Below, in pieces: positions 58,601 to 64,000 of a stretch of 64,000 nucleotides of DNA. Source of the DNA: Deinococcus sp. KSM4-11 (GTDB taxonomy: Bacteria; Deinococcota; Deinococci; Deinococcales; Deinococcaceae). The notes under the pieces are model-generated. The model was given only the letters and a program-made list of their open reading frames with translations. It was not told the origin of the DNA and ran no database searches. A program made the position numbers and the translations under genes. The stretch is from NCBI RefSeq assembly GCF_004801415.1, contig NZ_SSNX01000008.1:62001-126000 (forward strand), in the 5' to 3' direction. Within the stretch, counting starts at the first letter, position 1. The number at the start of each line of letters is the position of its first letter.

Positions 58601-60503
58601 CGTGGCCGGGGATCAGCCAGTACAGTGTCCCGTTCGGGCCACGCAGCGGATCGGGGAAGGCGGCGCCGTCCAGCTTGGAGCTGCCGGGCAGGTACGCCGC
58701 GCCGTCCGGCACGCGGTGCGCGACCACAAGCTGCGACGCCTGGGCGGGCGCGTCGAAGGGCAGCAGCACCTTGCTCACGCGGCGCTGGGCCGGTGCGGGC
58801 GCAGGTGCCGGGGCTGGCATGGGGGCGACGACCGGGGTCGGCGTGGCGACAGGCGCGGGCGTGGCGGGCAGCACCGTCAGGCTCGCGGCCGAGGTCTGCG
58901 TGGCGACGCAGTCCGGGCTGCTCAGGCGGGCCTGGAGAAGCACCGGCCCGCTCATGCCCACGCGGGCGCGGTACGTCAGGACGCGGGTCTCACCGGGGGC
59001 CAGCTTGCCGGCGAAGTGCGTGCTGTCCAGCGGCGTCAGGCCGGTGCCGGCCGTGTCCATCAGGTCGAACAGGGTGGTCCGGGCGGCCGTGTTCGTGACG
59101 CGCAGGCTCACCGTGACCTCGCTGCCCGGCGCGGCGTCCGGCAGCGCGTCGCGGCTCAGCTGCAGGCTCGTGACCTCCGCCTGCACGTTCAGGTTCAGTG
59201 TCTGCTCCTGAGCCCAGGGATCCAGGCGGGCCGTCACGGTCAGGGGACCAGGCGTGGTGGCCGTGCCGGTCACGCGCAGCTCACCGGGGCGCGTGGCGCT
59301 CAGGGTGCCATCCAGTGTCTGCGCGCCGGTGATGTTCAGGCCGGGCGCGTCCACGCTGAGGTTCATGGGCAGGTCGCCGCCGAAGTCGGTGGCGGCGCGG
59401 GCCGTCAGGGTGACCGTGTCGCCCACGCAGACGTCCTGCTTGTCGGCCCGCAGGGTCAGTTTCACCTGCGGGCGGATCTGCACGTGGGCGCCGGCGCTGC
59501 CGCCCCTGGGCACCGTGACGCGGCTGGTGTCGAGCGTGACGTCCGCGCCAGCCACCGGCTGGGGCACGACCGTGTACGTGCCGGCCTCGACCGTCTGCTC
59601 GGCGGCGCCGTTCACGCTCACGGGCGTGTCGCCCACGGTAACGTCGGCGGTGGTGGGCTGCGCGCCGCTGGGAAGCAGCAGCTCGGCCGTGACGCGCAGC
59701 GTTCCGGTCTGGTCGATGCGGCTCACCACGATCGGCTGGGCGGATCCGGCCCGCGTGAGGCTGAAGCCCACCGTGTTGCTGTACTGCCGCGCCGTAGCGG
59801 GCTGGCGCAGCTCCACGGTGTACGTGCCCGCCTGAGCGGGGAAGGTGATGTCGCTGTACGCGAGATCCGCGCTGACGATCAGCGGCGTGACGTGGCCCTG
59901 GGCATCGCGCAGCTGCGCTTCGAGTTCGCGGGGGCCGTCGCCGTCGAACATGCGCAGCACGTGCGGCTGGCCGTCGCTGGTGATCTTCACGGCGGGCACC
60001 CAGCTGGTCGAGTGGACGTTCACGCGCAGGCGATCCGTGCTGATCATGGCGCTCACGCCCGCCAGCCGCACCGCGAAGGTGTTCTTGCCGTTGCCCTGCG
60101 TGGATGCCACCAGGCGGTACGACCCGGCCGGCAGATCCTGGTCGATCAGCGTTTCCCAGCCGTGCGCGCCGGGCGTGAAGGTGCGTGCCACGACGGCCCT
60201 GCCGTTGGCGTGCAGCAGCGTGAAGGTTGTGGTGACGGCGCTGCGGTTCTTGTCGTACTGCTCGTCGCCGAAGTAGGTGTCGCTGCGGTAGTCGCCCTGA
60301 TCGACGCGCGGGGAGTACAGCTCCAGGCGGACATGGCCGGCGCGCGGCACGTCCAGCGTGAGGTTCTGGTCACCGACCGTCCACATCAGGCGGTCACCGA
60401 CCGAGGTCATGGGCAGACTGGTGCTGAGATCCTGCGCGGCGCCCACGCCCACGGCCAGCAGGGCCGTCAGGGTGGTCGCGAGGCGCTTCAGGGTGGGGTT
60501 CAC
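55695..60503 (-). CDS. Giant outer-membrane protein: Ig-like periplasmic/surface region plus C-terminal beta barrel
   Basis: 1602 residues, GTG start 7 nt after GGAGGT and overlapping the upstream stop (GTGA). Signal peptide about 1-24. The next about 530 residues are all-beta with DUF11-like stretches (VTVSLRVTNTAARTTLFDLMDTAG), then a Pro/Ala linker near 545-575 (TPVVAPMPAPAPAPAPAQ). A further all-beta region includes VDYLLDLKTGIITLARALDP, reminiscent of SprA-like outer-membrane proteins. From about 1110 alternating polar/hydrophobic strands (AAVGYAYRN, GLGGTYYFGNRFGIGAWGRM, LEGSVRVLPGTWLTAGYNP) look like a large outer-membrane barrel ending LRLDLTIDETLGGQP. It may anchor or export its two DUF11 partners. 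Confidence 0.82.
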   Translation of the reverse strand: MNPTLKRLATTLTALLAVGVGAAQDLSTSLPMTSVGDRLMWTVGDQNLTLDVPRAGHVRLELYSPRVDQGDYRSDTYFGDEQYDKNRSAVTTTFTLLHANGRAVVARTFTPGAHGWETLIDQDLPAGSYRLVASTQGNGKNTFAVRLAGVSAMISTDRLRVNVHSTSWVPAVKITSDGQPHVLRMFDGDGPRELEAQLRDAQGHVTPLIVSADLAYSDITFPAQAGTYTVELRQPATARQYSNTVGFSLTRAGSAQPIVVSRIDQTGTLRVTAELLLPSGAQPTTADVTVGDTPVSVNGAAEQTVEAGTYTVVPQPVAGADVTLDTSRVTVPRGGSAGAHVQIRPQVKLTLRADKQDVCVGDTVTLTARAATDFGGDLPMNLSVDAPGLNITGAQTLDGTLSATRPGELRVTGTATTPGPLTVTARLDPWAQEQTLNLNVQAEVTSLQLSRDALPDAAPGSEVTVSLRVTNTAARTTLFDLMDTAGTGLTPLDSTHFAGKLAPGETRVLTYRARVGMSGPVLLQARLSSPDCVATQTSAASLTVLPATPAPVATPTPVVAPMPAPAPAPAPAQRRVSKVLLPFDAPAQASQLVVAHRVPDGAAYLPGSSKLDGAAFPDPLRGPNGTLYWLIPGHGAQGVQALRGAVTYSLTHTGPLGTLDKPALLARFKGERSELLEGEMDMADLHAALPLDTVAAPTQNAGRIVFPLDGSLIRVRDRIRVTVQVAPGEQSALSVNGQPVAADQIGEVSTAADGSQRVTYVGVRLQPGKNTLSAGPDTITVQLVGATVRTEVTPVALIADGSSPLRLKIRTLDAQGNLTDQPSVTLSSSLEPLAADGEPSESGYQVRLDGGQGELVLQPQATPTTLKLAVQQGTDVKHLTFEVRPDDSRVGVGMVSATLGLDGSLSLADDLRVQARASYEGPLGGGKLYAVADTDGLPTDRDTLNRFSTYGDSSVESVPLQGIDPVALTYDHPSFRASYQRSALPIDVLSVGEQLTALTASTKGDVQVSGFAALVPVNRVTGETVIPEGTRLLRLAKGGLSDGSETLTVVTRERGTGKELRRVQLTRNVDYLLDLKTGIITLARALDPVDADLNDVVVLADYRLANPLAQRQAAFGAQVKVTGQHYSVGVAAVSLDSAVTTGARATYDDGTLHADGLIAYSGGIQASLDAGAKLGADTTVAARVRYQDATYGGLTPFTPGLTAGIDATSTLTANLSASAQAEYHDSGSGSARAQGGSVTARADYRLSPFSVGAGLRAGAGDVAGLGVVLGAGYHNAPVDVDVTHVQPLGAAGGTLDPTTTIATRYALSDTLSVSLRDEINWKTGQRAALSLDNRVGNTTYQLAYDLPGSGGQSNRARFGVGTALTLSDRLNLGLRASALYDVAAAQTELGAGADLTYKTDRVTATAGTDVTSRAAGFGVVLRAGVSGQLNDHLTLTADGLAEFGAGKSGVRAAVGYAYRNSAFNSLGTVRYVTGTLAGTAPEFSSNLAAEYRQPQWAVRAGLDTRTLLSDPDSFTAQLGLGGTYYFGNRFGIGAWGRMITQPGSSTTQLGYGLEGSVRVLPGTWLTAGYNPAGFDGLGTAYTKQGAYLRLDLTIDETLGGQP

Positions 60504-63295
60504 GGTCCGTACCTCCAGCTCATGACCGGATCCGTGGTGGCAGCTCTGGGTTCGCCTGCCCACGTGAAGCGGTAGGTGAAGGTGTGTTCACCTGCTGCGA
60601 GGCTACCGGCGTAGGTATTGCGGCCGTCTTTCAAGGTGGCGTCGCCCGGCAGCGGATCGGTCAGCTGCACGTCGTCCAGGGCGCCCGGCGTCACGATGTG
60701 CAGGGTGACCACGTAGCCGTCCTGGCTCAGCGCCACGGTCTTCTCGAGGGTCACGTCCCCGATCAGCAGGGTCGTATACCGCAGCACGTCGATATCGCCG
60801 CCCAGCGGGGCCATCGGGAAGTCTACGCTGGTCAGGCCGCGCAGGTACACCGTGCGGGTCCCGCTCGAGCCACCATCCGGCGCGACCTGCAGCGGCGGAT
60901 ACGGCGTGGTGTTCGGGTCAAGGCGCAGCGCCTGCGCGCCCAGCGAGACGTTCGGGAAGGAGTAGCGGCCCTGGGGGTCGGTCAGCACCTGGCGGCCCCC
61001 GGCGAGCAGCACGCGGGCGCGCGGCACCGGCGTGTCGATGTCCGCTTCGAAGCGCCCGTCGCGGTTGCGGTCTACGTACACCACGCCCACGATGTCGGCC
61101 AGCGGCGCGAACAGCAGCGGGTTGAGTTTGATCACGGCCGTCGCGCGGTTGCTGGCGACGGCGCGGGCCACGCCGCCCGCCCCGGTGCCGCTGACCACCA
61201 CGGTGTTCACGAGTTCACCGGTCGCCTCGGGCGTCACGCGGGCCTGGTAGGTGATGGTGACCGTCTGTCCGGCCGGGATGGTGCTGAGCGTCCAGTGCAG
61301 CGTGCCGGCCGTGATCACCGGATCTGCCAGGGGCTGGCCGTTCAGGGTGCTGCTGCCGGGCGCGTACTCCAGGCCGCGGGCGGGCGTGTCGGCCACATCG
61401 GCGGTCTCGATGGCAGTCGTGGCGGACTGGTTGGTGATGTTCAGGGTGTAGGTCAGGCGGTCGCCGTAGGACGCTTCCTTCGCGCTGACGGTCTTCGTGA
61501 TCCGCAACTGTGAGGACCACACAGGCGTCGTGACCTCGTTGCTGGGCAGCGGCGTGCCCAGTTCGGTGGTGGTCAGGGTGAAGACGTTCTGCAGGGCCTC
61601 GCCGTCCACGGCGCGGGCGCTGACGGTCGTGACGGCCTCCAGCGTGCGGGTCTCGCCGGGCGCCAGGGTGCCCAGCGGCCACATGATGGTCTGTGCGCCC
61701 GGCTGGCCGCTGATCACGCCGCCCGCCGTGGTGCTCACGGCGTCCACGTGGGCGGGCAGCGGGTCGCTCGCCACGGCGTTCGTGAGTTCATGCGTGTAGG
61801 GGTTGTGCACCACGAGGGTGTACGTGATCCGGTCTCCGACGGCGACAGTGGTGCCCGCAGGCACCGGCATGGTCTGGCCATCGGCCCCGAGGGTGGTCGC
61901 GGCATAGGACTTGGTCAGTTCCGGCAGGCCCGACTCGACTGCCGAGACCGTGTCGTGCGTGCTGTTGGTCTCGCCACGCGCGCCGGTCGCGGTGATCAGG
62001 GCGTCCAGCGGCCCGGACTGCGCGTCGTAGCAGACCCGAACCATGGTGCTCTGTCCGGGGTCGAGGGTGATCGGCTGCGCCAGCGGCTGGCCGGCGGCGG
62101 TCAACAGGGTGGCCGTGGCGGCGCCCTGCGGGTAGGTGATGGTGAGCGTGAAGTCGTCGCGCACGTCACCGGTGTTCAGCAGCGTGTGGTCGAAGCACAC
62201 GGGTTGCCCCTTGACCGCGAACGGCATGGTCTGACGGTCGGCGGCGGTGCCCTCGGGCGCTGTGGGCACGCCCACCGGGCCCAGGGCCACGGCGGGCAGG
62301 TAGCGCACGTCGGCGGTAGCGGTAGAGCTGACGGTCACGTTGTCGGTCGTGCCGGTCGCGGTGTTCGGGATCACGTGGTTCTCGGCGCTGGGGCCGGCCA
62401 GCATGCGGAAGGTCAGGGCGAGGGTGCCCCCGGCGCTCAGGCTGGGCACGCTGACGCGTACGCCGCGCACCGGCTGGGTCTCGGTGGTCGTCCAGAGCGT
62501 GCCGTCGGTGGTGTACTCCAGGGTGCCCTGCGTGGTCTGGGCGCTGCCGGGCACGAACGTCAGGCCCTGCGCGGCCTGCGCGTCGAGTAGATCGGTCAGG
62601 GTGAGCACGTGGCTGGCCCCCTGGCCGGTGTTGTTCGCCGTGACGTTCACCGTCGTCTCGCTGCCGGGGCGCACCAGGGCGGGCGTGAAGGTCTTGGTCA
62701 CGGCCAAGTCTGGGGGTGGGCCCACGTGCACGCGGCTCACGTTGTCCGCGTCCTGCACGCCCCCGGCGCACCCGGCCACCAGGTTCACGAAGGCGTCGCC
62801 CTGCGCGCTGCCGGTATCCACGACCAGCAGCAGCGTGGCCTGGGCGTCAGCATCCAGGGTCACGCTGCTCACCTCGGGCTCGCTGGCGTCCGGCCGCCCG
62901 TTGGCGTTGGTATCCACGATCACGTGCACGGCGGGGCTGATGGTGCTGCTCGGGTCCATGACGTTCTGCACGGGGAAGGTCTGCGTGGCGTTGCCGGTGT
63001 TCACGACCGTGTAGGGGAACACGGCCCGCTCGCCGGGCAGCAGCGTGGCGCTCTGGCCGGGCAGCGCCGCCGTACCGTCCGGGCCCACGCTGACCGCACA
63101 CACCGGCTGCACGACAGTGCTGACGATGTTCGACGCGGACTCCTGGGGATCCTGGGGGTTGGGCGTGGCGAACAGCGCAGACGCCTGGTTGGAGATGACG
63201 GTGCCGGCGGGCGTGCCGACCGCGCCCGCCACGCTCGCCAGCGAGAGCAGGCCGAGCAGGGCAGAGCGCAGGACGGAGGGAACGGCTGGTTTCAC
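60500..63295 (-). CDS. Exported DUF11/SdrD_B-like repeat protein
   Basis: 931 residues, GTG start 6 nt after AGGAGC. Signal peptide about 1-25. DUF11 modules appear at about 195-330 ([23 protein letters not shown]), 460-590 ([41 protein letters not shown]) and 595-720 ([22 protein letters not shown]). An SdrD_B/carboxypeptidase-regulatory-like domain follows ([34 protein letters not shown], about 735-810), and the end ([28 protein letters not shown]) continues the Ig-like fold. It is the first gene of the three-gene surface operon and its stop overlaps the barrel gene start. Cell-envelope location is inferred. Confidence 0.85.
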   Translation of the reverse strand: MKPAVPSVLRSALLGLLSLASVAGAVGTPAGTVISNQASALFATPNPQDPQESASNIVSTVVQPVCAVSVGPDGTAALPGQSATLLPGERAVFPYTVVNTGNATQTFPVQNVMDPSSTISPAVHVIVDTNANGRPDASEPEVSSVTLDADAQATLLLVVDTGSAQGDAFVNLVAGCAGGVQDADNVSRVHVGPPPDLAVTKTFTPALVRPGSETTVNVTANNTGQGASHVLTLTDLLDAQAAQGLTFVPGSAQTTQGTLEYTTDGTLWTTTETQPVRGVRVSVPSLSAGGTLALTFRMLAGPSAENHVIPNTATGTTDNVTVSSTATADVRYLPAVALGPVGVPTAPEGTAADRQTMPFAVKGQPVCFDHTLLNTGDVRDDFTLTITYPQGAATATLLTAAGQPLAQPITLDPGQSTMVRVCYDAQSGPLDALITATGARGETNSTHDTVSAVESGLPELTKSYAATTLGADGQTMPVPAGTTVAVGDRITYTLVVHNPYTHELTNAVASDPLPAHVDAVSTTAGGVISGQPGAQTIMWPLGTLAPGETRTLEAVTTVSARAVDGEALQNVFTLTTTELGTPLPSNEVTTPVWSSQLRITKTVSAKEASYGDRLTYTLNITNQSATTAIETADVADTPARGLEYAPGSSTLNGQPLADPVITAGTLHWTLSTIPAGQTVTITYQARVTPEATGELVNTVVVSGTGAGGVARAVASNRATAVIKLNPLLFAPLADIVGVVYVDRNRDGRFEADIDTPVPRARVLLAGGRQVLTDPQGRYSFPNVSLGAQALRLDPNTTPYPPLQVAPDGGSSGTRTVYLRGLTSVDFPMAPLGGDIDVLRYTTLLIGDVTLEKTVALSQDGYVVTLHIVTPGALDDVQLTDPLPGDATLKDGRNTYAGSLAAGEHTFTYRFTWAGEPRAATTDPVMSWRYGP

Positions 63296-63416
63296 TGGGC
63301 GCTCCTAGGATTCAGGACGGGGCGGTGGCAGGGGCGCTGCCGGAGAACTTTGACGTGGAGCCCCAAAATGGGCCAGTTACACAATTGGATTTCTGCTGTT
63401 GGGTCGGGAGTGGAGT

Positions 63417-63448
63417 GGCCCGGCACGCTCCTTGGAGCGTGCCGGGCC
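63417..63448 (-). terminator. Strong hairpin after the partial right-end gene
   Basis: Arms 63417-63431 and 63434-63448 (GGCCCGGCACGCTCC and its complement) form a perfect 15-bp stem around two bases, 6 nt beyond the stop of the gene at 63455. It should separate that gene from the three-gene operon. The rest of 63296-63416 must hold the operon promoter, but no clear one is seen. Confidence 0.75.
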
Positions 63449-63454
63449 GGGGCC

Positions 63455-64000
63455 TTATTTGACGGTGACGACGAAGTCCACGCTGAGGGTCGCGCCCGGC
63501 GCGAGGTCATCGGGGATGGAGTCGTTGTTGAGGTCGAGCGCCGTATCGATGACGGTTCCGGCGGCCAGCCCAGCGGCGGGCACCGTGGCCGACCACGAGC
63601 CGCTGTTCACGCGGTAGATGGTCTTGGCGGCGGTCGGGTTCAGGGCCACGCTGAACAGCTCGGTGTTGGCCGGCACGGTGTCACGCAGGAAGAAGGTGGT
63701 CACGGCGGTGTTGTAGTTGTTCTTCGCGATGATCCGGTAGCTGATGCGGTCGCCGGGCTTGGCGCCGTTCGTCCCGGTCGCGGTATAGCCGGCGGGGTTC
63801 GGAATTCCAGCGTATGGGTCGGTGCCAGCGGCCACGCCAGCCTTCGCGGCGAACTTCGCGACCGGCACGCTGCCGATGGGCGACACGCGGATGATGTCGT
63901 TGGTATCGGTGTTGGACGTGGTGCTGTAGTTGCCGACGGAGGTCTGGCTGACCGTGTAGTCCCCGGTCTTGGTGCCGGCGGGTGTCTGGACGACCGCGAT
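63455..64000 (-). CDS. DUF11-like exported repeat protein (5' part outside window)
   Basis: 181 residues are visible and the frame stays open to the window edge, so the start lies beyond it. A GTG at 63886 could be an internal start but homology-like sequence continues upstream (TGDYTVSQTSVGNYSTTSNT). The visible part, PGDRISYRIIAKNNYNTAVTTFFLRDTVPANTELFSVALNP, and the end DDLAPGATLSVDFVVTVK match the last module of a DUF11-type protein. It has its own strong terminator. It is probably related in function to the three downstream envelope genes. Confidence 0.78.
   Translation of the reverse strand: MAVVQTPAGTKTGDYTVSQTSVGNYSTTSNTDTNDIIRVSPIGSVPVAKFAAKAGVAAGTDPYAGIPNPAGYTATGTNGAKPGDRISYRIIAKNNYNTAVTTFFLRDTVPANTELFSVALNPTAAKTIYRVNSGSWSATVPAAGLAAGTVIDTALDLNNDSIPDDLAPGATLSVDFVVTVK

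Noticed and set aside
57588..60575. A 995-codon plus-strand frame opposite the outer-membrane protein gene
   Set aside because: Composition rich in His, Arg, Gly and Gln with no fold, opposite a gene with signal peptide, beta-strand pattern and GTGA coupling.
63320..63380. TTGACG on the plus strand as a promoter
   Set aside because: No plus-strand gene follows and no -10 lies at suitable spacing.

Overview
The window reads as a chromosomal segment of a Deinococcus-type bacterium. It is GC-rich throughout. It carries a caa3-type heme-copper oxidase cluster (ctaA, ctaB, lipoprotein CtaC with a fused cytochrome c domain, and a fused subunit I-III), a DUF11/beta-barrel envelope gene set, and many genes whose start codon lies about 6 nt behind a TANNNT -10 box with no Shine-Dalgarno, the leaderless layout typical of Deinococcus. 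The genus is inferred from gene content, not from a marker search.

Layout. 1-4.7 kb: the 3' part of a glutamate dehydrogenase gene, panB, an MFS exporter, a DUF420 membrane protein and a D-lyxose-isomerase-like cupin. 4.8-11.5 kb: the respiratory block ctaA-ctaB, ctaC-ctaD and a SCO1-like copper chaperone. 11.5-24.7 kb: mostly single genes, including a two-domain VOC protein, ruvB, ada, a cysteine-less ArsC/Spx-fold protein, an acyltransferase, two DUF1801 proteins, an AraC-VOC pair, an AT-rich DUF4145 gene that looks imported, a molybdopterin oxidoreductase and an unusual PLDc_N-SDR fusion. 24.8-30.1 kb: an operon marR, DHA2 exporter, isochorismatase-fold hydrolase, DHA2 exporter, with twin MarR-type operators on its promoter.

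30.2-40.3 kb is the most unusual region. About 16 genes plus two very short ORFs run on the minus strand with overlaps or gaps of at most about 60 nt. Eight are paralogous DHFR/RibD_C-fold reductases, and a ninth is at 13.6 kb. They are interleaved with VOC/PhnB proteins, an OmdA-like protein, DUF899, an alpha/beta hydrolase, a DHA2 exporter and a DUF4287/DUF5655 protein. The array diverges from an HxlR-SCP2 regulator. I infer an inducible chemical-stress or detoxification operon; the substrates are unknown.

41-48.9 kb: GrpB-like, SRPBCC, APH-like kinase, secreted M36/M4-like peptidase, DUF1905, aldo-keto reductase, DUF4037-like nucleotidyltransferase and pnp. 48.9-64 kb: a minus-strand surface operon of three very large exported proteins (931 aa DUF11, 1602 aa with a C-terminal outer-membrane barrel, 2258 aa Gly-rich plus DUF11 repeats), coupled by GTGA start/stop overlaps. 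A separate exported repeat-type gene runs off the right end. No tRNA, rRNA, CRISPR array or insertion sequence was recognised, and no gene-free stretch exceeds 300 bases.
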